DNA of 64,000 nucleotides from Juglans regia (lineage: Eukaryota > Streptophyta > Magnoliopsida > Fagales > Juglandaceae). This document shows positions 50,744 through 61,385 of this stretch, in pieces (within the stretch, counting starts at the first letter, position 1; each line of letters begins with the position of its first letter). The stretch is taken from contig NC_049904.1 of NCBI RefSeq assembly GCF_001411555.2, positions 23,449,370 through 23,513,369 of the forward strand, given 5' to 3'. The notes below the pieces were generated by a model. The model saw only the letters and a program-made list of their open reading frames with translations. It was not told the DNA's origin and searched no databases. The translations under genes and the position numbers were made by a program.

Positions 50744-51451
50744 TATACCGGTGCTACCCGCACCCCCGGTGTCCAGTCCGTCGACGATTCCCCGTGGGGT
50801 GACAATTTGGGCCCCCGAACCTTAGAGCACTACCTCCCGTGGGTAGGTGCCCCCGTCTAGATGGCGGGGGTGGATTGGCCACTCAATACGTTCGTTGCCC
50901 ATCCAACATTGCGTTACACGGTTACGAAATACACTATACAAATCTTACAAAAATTCCAACAACATCGTACAAAGTATTACAAAATACAATTCTTATAAAT
51001 CCAAACAAAAATAAAAATAAAAACTTAAAAATAAGAAATCTAACAAACCGAACAACAGACCCACTGGCCACAACCATGGTCATGGGTTATACAAATTTAT
51101 GGGCAGATCTGTATGGCCCATGGTCGCCACAGTCATGGTCGTGGGTCATTAAACTTAAAGACCCGTCACGGCATCACGGGCTCACGGTCGTAGCCACTAG
51201 AGTTGGGCAGCAAAGCACCACCACCTGCCACCTTGTCCGGCATCCACCTAGCCGAGGCAAGGGCCCTTGTTCGCAGATGGGGGTGTGCAGGCAGAGTTGG
51301 GAGCCGGGGGCTAGGCCCAAGCCAGCCTGGGGCTTACCCTGGCCCATGCACTATATATATGTTTAAAAAACACTCTTAAAAACGACATCGTTTACAGTTA
51401 GGTTTAAGTTTAAACCTAACCCTCCACCTCCCCCTGTCTTTTTCTCCTCCC

Positions 51452-51495
<44 letters not shown>

Positions 51496-52469
51496 TCTCC
51501 TCCCCTCTCTTTTCTTCCTCCTCATCCTTCTCCTAGGCTCATTTTCTCCCTTTCTCATTCTCTTTGACTCTTCCTCCCCCGCGAAATTGAATGGTCGTGG
51601 GTTTGTGAAGGGAACCGTGGCCACAAGTGGCCGTGATTTTGTGAAGAGACCCACAACAATGGTTGTGGTTCTTTGTAGAGTTTGCTTAGATATGTTGTTT
51701 TAAATCTTTTTGTTGTTTTCTGAGTTGTGGATTTTCCATTATTTTGGATTTTTTTAGCTCTTTCGATTGTTTTTAACTTATTCATCGTGGGTGGGCGGGG
51801 TAGGGGCAAGCGGATTGCCCCCACTCCACCCTCGGTATCTAAACAGGAGGCACCCCGATACCAAGGTACGGGGGCTCAAACTGTCCCCCCCTTGGCCCAT
51901 GCGTGGGCGGGTAGCACTCCTAGCAGCTGCTAGTCATTACTCATGAGAACAAAGTTACAAATAGAAGTTCTCTCATCTCTGACGACTTAGAGGAAGAGAA
52001 GGAGAAGTAGGGAAGAGGGAGACGAAGACAAAGGAGAGAGAAGTAGAGGATGGTGGCATGGGTCATGGCCACTGGCATTGAGGCATGAAAGTCTAACAAA
52101 CGGGAAGAAAAATCAGAAGAGAATAGTGGAGAAGATGAGGGAGGGGGAGGGGGAGGGGGAGGGGGAGGGGAGGTGGCTGGGAGTCTAGAATGAGAGAATG
52201 AGAAAAGAGAGAGAAAATGTGATATTTATACATAGGGTTTTGTAACCTTGTAATGAAACAACGTCATTTTGGGATTTCATTATGAACCTATTATGTGTGC
52301 GTGTGTGTGCAGGCCGAACGGGGATATCCTACGCAGGCCTAGGCCTAACTTGGGCTCCATCTCCACATGGCTTCACCATGCAAGAAGATGCCCCGCAGGC
52401 TACAATTGACAGGTGGGAACCAAAAGGGGGCATGGATGGACAGGCGGTGGCGTCCGTCGTCCACCCCTA
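50744..52469. mobile_element. Probable hAT-type non-autonomous element with GTGCTACCCGC end
   Basis: The left end region TACCGGTGCTACCCGC matches the inward-read right end of the hAT at 53494-54342 (TAGGGGTGCTACCCGC). The right end is ...CACCCCTA at 52469, followed by GTTAGAAA, against GTTAGAAT before the left end: an imperfect 8-bp duplication (7 of 8). An internal inverted copy GCGGGTAGCAC...CTA at about 51907-51923 may be the true right end of a shorter element. The interior is GC-rich, with a (CT)n run (51455-51492) and a (GGGGGA)n run (52141-52172). The 175-aa frame 50839-51366 is considered spurious. Confidence 0.45.
52141..52172 (+). repeat. (GGGGGA)n tract, G-quadruplex-prone
   Basis: Five runs of four or five G separated by single A, the shape of a stable intramolecular G-quadruplex. 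It lies inside the putative hAT element. Confidence 0.8.
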
Positions 52470-53493
52470 GTTAGAAAGAATCTTATTATAGGATACATTA
52501 GTGGTTATCTCTTACCAATTGCATGTGTCCATATTTCAGTTTCTGCATTGTTCCATCTAACAAGATGAAAATCTTGATGGTGGCCTGCATACAAAATAGA
52601 TTAAGGATCATCAACAATATAAATGCAGTTTCCATGTGATCCAAGGGATAGCATTATATATTCACAAACATGCTAACTAAATTAAAGATACCTTTGGCTT
52701 ATATTAGTATGGTGAAACAAAGCTTTCATAACTTCCATTGGCTCGGGTAGATTTTAAAAAGAAAAATCTTCTCTTATAAATATCCTAAATAATATATATA
52801 ATATATATACACACACACTTCATGGCTACAAAAGAGGATGATGGGGTATAAGGTTTTACATCATAAATGATGCTTTTCTTGTTAAAATTTTGAGATCTTT
52901 TTAATATTGAAGAAAAACATAGAGAGGTAAGAAAGTTGAGAAATTGTTTATCTCATAGCTAGGCATTGATCACGATATCTAAATCTATTGTCATTTTATA
53001 GCACTACCAATGGATTTTTCATCTTATCATTTAAAATACATCATCAAAATCTATTTTTATTTTATTTTACATACTGATTTTTACAATAGATCATAAATCA
53101 GCTTATCTATTTTTTCTTCATATCATTTAAATATTATACTTTTTAATATTTTTTTATTCATTTCAAATATTTTCTCTAGCTATTAATGATATCCTCAAAT
53201 CTTTTGATATTTGCAATATATCTCCATATACAATGTCATATAATTATATTATATTTTAAATTAATTCAAATTTATAAACTAAACCAAAATATAAATTAAT
53301 TCAAAAAATAAAAAGAAGATATTATATAATGAAAAAAAGAGATTATATAATGAAAAAAAAAAAAGAGATTAATTCAACTTCAAATTTTGTCTTTGGCGGC
53401 TAGCAAAGAAGTGTGAGAATGAGAGAGATGATCTGAAATGAAAATAAATGATTTTTGAAGAAATGGAGAAAATCAACAGTAGGAGAGAGAAAC
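52470..53493. other. Spacer between hAT elements, no gene seen
   Basis: AT-rich, with (TA)n/(CA)n at about 52790-52818 and a short tandem of GATTATATAATGAAAAAAA (53321-53358). Confidence 0.4.
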
Positions 53494-53658
53494 TTGGGGT
53501 GGGCAGTGGGGCCCCGTCCCTTCCCCCCGCTCCGCACCCCTCCCATTTTTAATATAAAAAAATTATAGTTTTTAATATTTATATAAATAATTTATATAAA
53601 TATATTGTATATAGATATATACAATTTATTAAAAACTTGAATTCAACTTCAAGTTAAT

Positions 53659-53826
53659 GGATTGTCTTGACCTCCTACACCAACCTTTATATAGGAGGAC
53701 AATGCAATACAATAGTCATATTTAAGCAATGTGAGACTTACTGTTAAGTCCCACATTGCTTAAGTATGACTATTGTATTGTCTTGACCTCCTATATAATG
53801 GTTGGCATAGGAGGTCAAGACAATCC
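53659..53826. repeat. 168-bp near-perfect palindrome (hairpin unit 1)
   Basis: The arm from GGATTGTCTTGACCTCCTAC (53659) pairs with the end ...AGGAGGTCAAGACAATCC (53826). Arms are about 84 bases with roughly nine mismatches and virtually no loop (centre CTG near 53741). The right arm also contains its own 17-bp perfect stem, TTGTCTTGACCTCCTAT (53778-53794) with its complement at 53807-53823. Confidence 0.92.
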
Positions 53827-53984
53827 AAAATATAACTCTAATAAATTTATATTTTTTTAAAATGTATAAATTATATTATAATTTGGGTCTAAAAAAAATT
53901 TTAGATATTGAGTTGAGCGGGGGGCGGGATGGGGTGCGGTTTCAACCCTACCCCCCGGTAGTGGGGCGGGGACTTCAAGTTAAT

Positions 53985-54152
53985 GGATTGTCTTGACCTC
54001 CTATGCCAACATTTATATAGGAGGACAATGCATTACAATAGTCATATTTAAGTAATGTGAGACTTACTGTTAAGTCCCACATTGCTTAAGTATGACTATT
54101 GTATTGTTTTGACCTCCTATATAATGGTTGGCCTAGGAGGTCAAGACAATCC
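53985..54152. repeat. 168-bp near-perfect palindrome (hairpin unit 2)
   Basis: Second copy, 326 bases after unit 1 and of the same length, starting GGATTGTCTTGACCTCCTAT and ending GGAGGTCAAGACAATCC. Both arms of both copies remain able to pair. Confidence 0.92.
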
Positions 54153-54350
54153 AAAACATAACTCTAATAAGTTTATATTTTTTTAAAATGTATAAATTTC
54201 AATTTATAATTGAAATTATATTATAATTTGGGTCTAAAAAAAATTTTAGATATTGGGTTGAGCGGGGGGCAGGGCGGGATGCGGTTTCAACCCCAGCCCC
54301 CGGTAGTGGGGCGGGGGGTGGGCCAAGCGGGTAGCACCCCTAAGAGAAAC

Positions 54351-55099
54351 TAATTTAAAATGTTTATATTTATGAATAGTTCCCTCTATATCTAGCATGC
54401 TACTATAGCATAATGTAAAATTAAGGATGAAATACAAGATCTATTGGAGGGTACTTTTAAGAGAATTGTTTTATATTTAAAAAAAAAAAAAAATTGTATT
54501 ATAGAGCATCCTATGATTTGCAGCAGCTGCATGATGATTCAAGAAAAAATTTCTCTCCAAGGATTTATAGAGAATAATAATATTTGCATGAAATTCCAAG
54601 TAGATTGGAATTCTAGGAATGGAGATATATATAGAATATTGACCTAAAAATGGAGTTCTTGGATTATGACAAAGAACTGGGACATTGTACTGCATATAAA
54701 TTTCGAAAGATCTATGGTGGTATAAAAATTCATTGGCATCGTTAATGGAATCACATTTGATATTACAAAGATAGTTGAATGTCTCCACACACAATTCCTC
54801 TTGCAAAAAGTTCTAGATCTGCAAAGTTTGACCAAAAAACTCCCACATGGTCTCTAGTATCTCCGGCCTCGTTACTGATCAGATGTCCAAAACCATATTG
54901 GAGTAATTTTTTTTTTTTTTAGCATTTTTGGAATAAAGTCTCGACTAATCTTGGTAGTGTACAAGTTCTTCACAAAATTTTCTCATAACTACACTTGGAT
55001 AATGCAAAGAAAAATTCTCCTTATCCTATGGCCTAAAAATTGTTTGCATTCAAGAATTTTAAAACCGGATTAGAAAAAAATCGAGAAAGTTTTTCTTCA
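54351..55099. other. Spacer with unresolved frames
   Basis: Minus-strand frames 54806-54477 and 54835-54644 have mixed composition without a recognisable family. No gene called. Confidence 0.35.
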
Positions 55100-55308
55100 T
55101 TTGTTTTTACAACTCCTCTCAACTCATATCATTTAATCTAATTTAATCATTACAATTTTTTCAAAATTTCACACAAAATAAAATAAACAATTCAAATTTT
55201 TTCAAATCCCAAAATAAAAATAATAGTAAAGATATATATTCTAATAATATTTTATTCAACTTTTTACTTTAATTTCAACTCATCTCATCTTATTTACGAA
55301 AACAAACG
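55100..55308. mobile_element. 'CATCTCA' MITE copy, about 209 bp
   Basis: Ends TTGTTTTTACAACTCCTCTC and ...TTATTTACGAAAACAAACG. Interior is close to the copy at 37949-38150. Confidence 0.7.
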
Positions 55309-55854
55309 GTGATCTTTTTCTGCAATAAAATCCTATTAGATGATCCATTTACATCTCGAGAGAAAGAATCAAAACCTTCTTTGACATGCATTATTGGAAT
55401 TATTTTGGAGATTTACATATTAACATGCCTGTCCTAAGGGCTTTTTCTGGATATTTGAGTCTCGATCCAACTTTTCAACAAGATGACAAGTTCCAAAATT
55501 CATGTCTTTTAGTACACAATATTTTTCACATTTTAAATGAGAAATATTTTTATAAAATATCTTTAAAAAATAACATCATTTTATAAAAATACCATCATTA
55601 TAACATGGTTGTATATATCATTACTTTTGATTCACAGCAAGGCAGTAAGATTTCATCAAAATGGTAAGCCAAGCATAAAATGTTACCGAACTCTCCAGAA
55701 GCTTGCAAGCATTGAGCTCAAACCCATCAACCCCCTTTTTCGTATTATCGATTTTAATCATATATTTTAAGAGTGATAATGTTTTTCATCCTAAGTTTTA
55801 TTAGTTTTACTTATAAATCATTTCATATGTCGATTAATAAATTGATAGCAATTT

Positions 55855-55931
55855 ATAATATTTTTCATATTTAAATTAGTTTAATTAAATACATCTTGCC
55901 TAATCCGAATGGTCGCAACTCACATATTAAT
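55855..55931 (+). repeat. 77-bp direct repeat, left copy
   Basis: Identical to 56728-56804 at every base (start ATAATATTTTTCATATTTAA). The two copies bracket the CACTA-like tract. Confidence 0.95.
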
Positions 55932-55978
55932 AAGAAGTGCAATATGTGTTTTCAAGATTAATAAGTGTGAAAATGAAG

Positions 55979-56668
55979 CCCAGCCAAAACAGCGAATGAA
56001 AAAAAAAAATGAACCAAAGCATATTTGCGGCGAATTAAAACTCGTTGGAATAAAAAATATACATTAATGTAATAAACTATTAGCGGCGACCATACATTGC
56101 CGAAAATTATCACCTTCAGCGATTTATATGCGCTGCAAATATACGTTTAGGTACTATCGTGTCGACTTGTGAAATCGACGCAACTATATTTTGCGGCAAT
56201 AACTTTTTTTGCGGCGACTTCTCGTCCGTAGGAATAGCTAATTTCACGACGAAAACTGAGATTTATGTGATTTTAGTCTCGTCATTTGCGGCGACTATTA
56301 TCGCCATAAATTACCTCTTAGCGACGATATCACAATATCGCTGGGATTGGTAGAAAGTTTTTTGCGGCAATTTTCTTAATTATTTACGACGCTATAGGTC
56401 GTCGCTTTTGATTTTTCCCAACGATTTTGCACCAAACAGGAACGCTCTTTTGCGACGTGTCATGGCATTATTTGGGGCGAATAAAATTCGCCGAAAAAAG
56501 TGGTTTTCCTAGCAAGTTTTGCCTTTCGCTACGATGTATCAGAAAATGCATCTTTATTTCGTCGAACGACCAGTGATCAATATCTCGCCGCAATTGATCA
56601 AGTGCAGCGATTTGTGCATGTATTAGCGGCGATTTTGAGCACTGCAAAAACCATATTTTTTTGTAGTG
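55979..56668. mobile_element. CACTA-like non-autonomous element with GCGGCGA subterminal repeats
   Basis: The right end TTTTTTTGTAGTG is the reverse of CACTACAAAAAAA. The left end CCCAGCCAAAACAGCGAAT is a mutated equivalent. GCGGCGA occurs five times (about 56026, 56090, 56210, 56287, 56632), with related GCGACG/TCGTCG words in both orientations; such subterminal repeats bind CACTA transposase. No transposase gene. No matching 3-bp target duplication (AAG left, TTA right). Confidence 0.6.
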
Positions 56669-56727
56669 TTAAAATGTGTGGTATCATTGTATATATGAAT
56701 GAGAATGACAATTACTATAATGAATGA

Positions 56728-56804
56728 ATAATATTTTTCATATTTAAATTAGTTTAATTAAATACATCTTGCCTAATCCGAATGGTCGCAACTCACATAT
56801 TAAT
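56728..56804 (+). repeat. 77-bp direct repeat, right copy
   Basis: Exact copy of 55855-55931. Its right flank (CCTTAGCTCC...) is homologous to the arm-1 counterpart near 37869, so this copy carries the ancestral junction. Confidence 0.95.
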
Positions 56805-57915
56805 CCTTAGCTCCCCTATAGTCTTTTATTTCATGGATATCAGATCATTATTGACAGTAACTTGTCGTTTGAGTTCTTTTTCTTTTTATGACGGGATCAT
56901 AAGTTTGTTTTAGTTATATAGTTTATGAAAAAATCTATTCATCATTTTTTTTTTTATCGTTCTCTTATTATTTTATGATATGATATTAGATGATAGGTTC
57001 ATTAGTGAAATGTAATAAATAGTCTCAAATAATCTAATGTCTCTTCATGATTTATTAGGTTTTGTGAAAGTGAATACGAAAATTTGATTTTTTTTTTTTA
57101 TAGATAATTTGCTTTGTAAAAATAGATAGATATATTTAAATAATTAAATATAATAGTTTTTAACCATAATTTGAATTTTCTTTTGAAAATTCTTCTTTTA
57201 AAAATGAGAGAACCAAACATTATCACACGTCTTTTTGTCAATGCTTCAGTTCAGAAACCCTTATCTGGGTAACAGCAAACAGCAAGACAAAGCAGACAGG
57301 TCACAAGGATGCCACTTTCTCAACCATCATTCTGCATGAACGAATCCCTTTATCAAGCAACAAGTTGGGGTCTTTTGGTCCCTGATTCACGTGCCTCCTC
57401 TTATTTCTCTCCCTTTCTTTAACATTTTCTTTCTGCATTCATTAATTTTCCACTCTCTGTTACAGAACCAAACCCGAAGTCGAAAGAAAGAGGAAATGCA
57501 GAAATAAAATAGTGGTGACTGGTGAGACTCTCAGAGTCCTTATGGCCGACCCATGCAACCTTACTTTCCTCCTTTAGATCCCAACCAAATCTACTTGATT
57601 TTTATCAAACTTTGTGAGGTTCCAGATTCCATGGCCCCCCTTCGTCATTACAGTCCCTCGTGATGCCCAGGGAAGAAGAAGAAGCAGAGAGAAGGAATAC
57701 ACATTATCTGAATCTTGTACCCGAAGCTCTCCCACGGGATCTTACAAGCTTTTGACTTTACTTTCACTGATTAGTCAAACAAACAGTGAAGCTTAAAAGC
57801 AAGCAAAATCTGTGTACAGCGATACAGATACAGCTAAAGCCAGCAAGCTAGAGAGCAGAGATCCAGGCTAAAATCTAAAGTTGTAGAGACTGAAACTAGC
57901 TAGGGAGGCAAATAA

Positions 57916-59040
57916 ATGGGGTTCACAATGAATCTGAATCTGCTGCTTCTCGTAGCCATGGTGGCCACCAACATCCTCTCCCTCTACCATCTCTCCTCCA
58001 CAATTCAAACCTCTGGGAAGCCCCCTACTCCACCTCCTGTCCCTGACCGACTTCTCCACCAGCTCAACACCATACGCGCCACCATCAACCGCCTCACGCG
58101 CCTCCAACCCACCGCCAATCCTGCCACCAAACCCACCGCTGCCTCTGCCACCCTCCCGCCAGATCTCCTCCTCTACTCCCTCCTCTCTCCCATCGCCACC
58201 TCCTGCTACTACCACCCAGACCTTCTCCACCGATTTATGAATTATACCCCATTCTCTCTCTGCCCCCAGGACTCCGACGGGGTGGCCGAGTCCCTCATCC
58301 TGCGTGGCTGCCATCCACTCCCTCGCCGCCGGTGCTTCTCCAAAACCCCACCAAAACCCACCTCGTCTCTTTCCCACGACCCGTTCTCTCCTTCGCTACC
58401 GGATCAAAACGTTGTGTGGGATAAATACACTTGCAAAAGCTTCAACTGCCTCGTGCGCTCTTACCCAAACCTGGGTTTCGACCTCTCTGCGGAAGCCACC
58501 CGATTGATGAGCTACAGGGACGACCTCGACCTCCCGATCCCACAACTGTTACAGATTGCCAAGGCGGCTAATTCTGTGCTCCGTCTCGGCCTCGACATTG
58601 GTGGCGGGACCGGGACTTTCGCGGCGCGGATGAAGCTCTACAATGTGACTGTTGTGACAACGACGATGAACCTCGGCGCTCCATACAACGAGGCGGTGGC
58701 TCTGAGAGGCCTAGTTCCGCTGCACGTGCCGCTGCAGCAGCGGTTTCCGGTGTTTGACGGTGTGGTGGATCTCGTGCGGTGCGGCCACGCCGTGAATAGG
58801 TGGATACCATTGACGGCGATGGAGTTCATGCTTTACGACGTGGATAGAGTGTTGAGGGGTGGAGGGTACCTGTGGCTGGATCATTTCTTTAGCAAAAGGG
58901 TGGATCTTGACAAGCTTTATGCGCCGTTGATTGGGAAATTGGGGTACAAGAAGGTGAAGTGGGCGACGGGGATCAAGGCCAATTCGAAGAACGGGGACGT
59001 TTACTTGACTGCGCTTTTGCAGAAGCCTGTGTCCAAATGA
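57916..59040 (+). CDS. At1g29790-like membrane-anchored methyltransferase, copy 2
   Basis: Same length (374 residues), same start (MGFTM) and same motifs as copy 1: anchor 7-30, SAM motif LDIGGGTGTF at 226-235, GGGYLWLDHFF at about 315-325. By-eye differences from copy 1: S6N, A38T, seven changes within 67-82 (the Pro/Ala/Thr linker), H98Y, Y107F, N189D and G328R. More than half of them therefore fall in a 16-residue non-catalytic linker, as expected under purifying selection on the enzyme, or after partial gene conversion. Intronless, GC-rich, no break. Probably a functional tandem paralogue; substrate unknown. Confidence 0.88.
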   Translation: MGFTMNLNLLLLVAMVATNILSLYHLSSTIQTSGKPPTPPPVPDRLLHQLNTIRATINRLTRLQPTANPATKPTAASATLPPDLLLYSLLSPIATSCYYHPDLLHRFMNYTPFSLCPQDSDGVAESLILRGCHPLPRRRCFSKTPPKPTSSLSHDPFSPSLPDQNVVWDKYTCKSFNCLVRSYPNLGFDLSAEATRLMSYRDDLDLPIPQLLQIAKAANSVLRLGLDIGGGTGTFAARMKLYNVTVVTTTMNLGAPYNEAVALRGLVPLHVPLQQRFPVFDGVVDLVRCGHAVNRWIPLTAMEFMLYDVDRVLRGGGYLWLDHFFSKRVDLDKLYAPLIGKLGYKKVKWATGIKANSKNGDVYLTALLQKPVSK

Positions 59041-59171
59041 AGGGGGAATTTGAGGTAAGGTAGAGAAAATTTTGTGTTGCATGCAAGATGTCAGAATTTT
59101 GTAGTGCTTTAGAACTTGGGTGGAGTTTGCTGTGCATTTAGAACTAAATTCAACTATTGGAGTATGTTAAT

Positions 59172-59386
59172 GCCTAATTTGGTCATGCACCTCATATCAA
59201 GAGATGAGATATTTTATTAAAAATTAGATAAAATATTATTATAATATAAATTTTTAATATTATTTATATTTAAAATTTTAAAAAAATTAAATTATTTATT
59301 ATATTTTATAGATAAATTTGATAAAATTATAATAATTATAAAAAGTGAGATGAGATAATTTGATTTTATGCAACCAAACCCAACCC
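59172..59386. mobile_element. 'CATCTCA' MITE inserted only in duplication arm 2
   Basis: Ends TAATTTGGTCATGCACCTCA and ...TTTTATGCAACCAAACCC around an A/T interior. The uninterrupted site is visible in arm 1 (GTATGTTAAATATAAGTTGG, near 47937), so the insertion followed the duplication. Confidence 0.75.
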
Positions 59387-60201
59387 ATATAAGTTGATTG
59401 GATCAAGCATTTGTTGGGGATAGTTTCAATGTAAGAAATAAGGAAAATTTTATATATTATACTATCATCTCATTAAATATAATGTGACATATTTATTATT
59501 ATTAAATAATTATTTATTACATATTTTTTTATCATTTAATGATAATGAATATATCACATATTATTTAATGTAATCAAAATAAAATGAGAGTATTATAACG
59601 TTACTAGAGAAATAATTGAGTTTTTTAGATTTTTTTGGTGAGTTGACAATTGAATATTGAGGCCGCTGCTTAGGCGTTAGTTGGAACTTGGACCAAAGTT
59701 GAATCTGGTTGGTGAAGGCAGGGGATTTCTGGTGTGGTGAGTTACTGTGCTCTTTCTGACGACATAGGAGAGAATTTGGTTGCAATATTAAATCCATATT
59801 GATGACTCTGATGCTCTGCCAATACCAATTGAATTGAAGACATTCTGTCCACAGCACTGATCTGTCATGTTTGTCCAAACATGGCTCCATTATCATCGAA
59901 TTGTTCAGTGTTTGTGGAGTAAGATATCGCCTTAAAATTAACAACCCATTTTTCAATTTGGGCCTCTATTTTTATGTGTCCGAGTTCTAAGAGTCAGAAT
60001 CGCCTTGCTCGTTTGCCCTAGATCAGTAACTTTCATCCGAGTGCTGCTATCAGTGTGTTATGGTTACTAGTTCTCATGATATATAATCTCTTGATAGTTC
60101 TCTTGTTATTCCTGTCAATTTTGTAGAAATGGATCTTCAGAGCAGTTGAACTTGTTGTATTGACCAACATGTGGGTGGCCTTAGTCCAGAAGTAAAAGTA
60201 T

Positions 60202-61315
60202 TTTTTTTTTTTTAAATAAAAGTTTGAGCCACATGTTCAAGAGTGACTCAATCCCAAATTTATTGAGAAAAACTCCCACTTACGACGAAAGAATACCTTA
60301 GTTACATAACAAGCATAAAAAGATTAAACGACATGCAACATGCTGAAAAAGAACATCCTCACCAAAACAAATCCAAAAACCTGAAACCAAAAGAAAAACA
60401 TCAACTCAATGACCTCTTAGATGAGGCAAGGACAGTTTATCCGTGCGAATTAATCCTTTAAGGTGGTTTGGAACATGCAAAAGAGATCTCTAAACATAGG
60501 TCGAACTTTAAGCTCCCATTTTAGCTAAATAATCAGTGGGCGTATTTCCATCTCAATAAATATAATTAATAACAAAATCCCCACTTTCAAACAATCTCAT
60601 AGCCTCATTCCAGAAATCTTCTAAATACTACACTCCACAATGCTTTTTCTGAACTCAAGATACACAAACCAAGGAATCAAACTCAATGTCCACTTGATGA
60701 AGACCCAAAGCATGACAATATTTCAACCCTATTAACAAGGCTTCAGCTCAACAAGATTATTAGAACCCACCCCAAGATAGCATGAAAAAGAAAGCACCAT
60801 ATCACCACGCAAGTCCTGAATTTCTCCCCCTGCGCCTAAACTCCTCGGATTACCTTGGCTACAACCATCAATATTTAATTTAAATCTTCCATGCCTAGGC
60901 TTCACCCAACAAACCAATTTAACCTGCACAGATTTAATTGGAATAATCTGAATGTTCAAATCTATCAAGTTCTCCTCATCGGCAAAGGCAATCTTTGTAA
61001 ATTTAGGCAAGTTACTTTGCACTTTCCTTAGCCACACACAAATAGATCTCCAAAGCTCTTACGTTGAGATGCATTTACCTTCCACCCTTGCCTTATACCT
61101 GCATTGCCACAACTACCAAATAATAATATAAGGAAGAAGACCCAAAATACAACCCACCTGAGACTTGCTAGACGCACGTCTAAACCAAAGTAACACCAAC
61201 TCAAACCAGCGTTTATTTAGGTCATAAGGTATGCCCAAGATAGCAGAAAACCTCTTCCAAATCCCGGAAGCCAAGTATGCCTAAGGTATGTCCAAGGTAT
61301 GCCCAAGGTATGTCT
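60202..61315 (-). mobile_element. 5'-truncated LINE with 14-bp target duplication, arm 2 only
   Basis: Plus-strand poly-T at about 60202-60213 is the poly(A) tail of a minus-strand LINE. The body contains an RNase H-like region. AGAAGTAAAAGTAT flanks it at 60188-60201 and 61316-61329, a 14-bp target-site duplication. In arm 1 the site is unfilled (AAAGTGAAAGTATGGATTCC, near 49684). This is a clean post-duplication retrotransposition. Confidence 0.85.
60530..61037 (-). pseudogene. LINE ORF2 C-terminal RNase H domain, broken
   Basis: From 61037 on the minus strand: ...VCWVKPRHGRFKLNIDGCSQ then GNPRSLGAGGEIQDLRGDMV, the start of a plant-type RNase H (RVT_3) domain, to a stop at 60732. A frame shift continues with LLIGLKYCHALGLHQVDIEF and later VINYIYRDGN-like residues. 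Lacks the reverse transcriptase part because of 5' truncation. Confidence 0.75.
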
Positions 61316-61385
61316 AGAAGTAAAAGTATGGATTCCATTACATGTTAAAAAGCTGGGAAAGGAAGCAAATCATAGGGATGGGGTA

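Larger units (their letters stand above)
53494..54342. mobile_element. hAT-type non-autonomous transposon, 849 bp, with two hairpin units
   Basis: Left end TTGGGGTG, right end read inward TAGGGGTG. Flanked on both sides by the 8-bp direct repeat AGAGAAAC (53486-53493 and 54343-54350). The interior is two tandem units of about 326 bp, each holding a 168-bp palindrome and a G-rich block (GGGGCGGG-type). No transposase. The target duplication makes the boundaries secure. Confidence 0.85.
57337..61385. repeat. Segmental duplication, arm 2 (contains methyltransferase copy 2)
   Basis: Counterpart of 46113-49745. The promoter and leader (57337-57915) align almost collinearly with 46113-46696. Downstream, a MITE (59172-59386), a short AT-rich insert (about 59430-59610) and a LINE (60202-61315) are specific to this arm. 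Confidence 0.85.

Noticed and set aside
50839..51366. 175-aa open frame
   Set aside because: Lies in a GC-rich, low-complexity putative hAT element; composition is irregular and no domain is visible.
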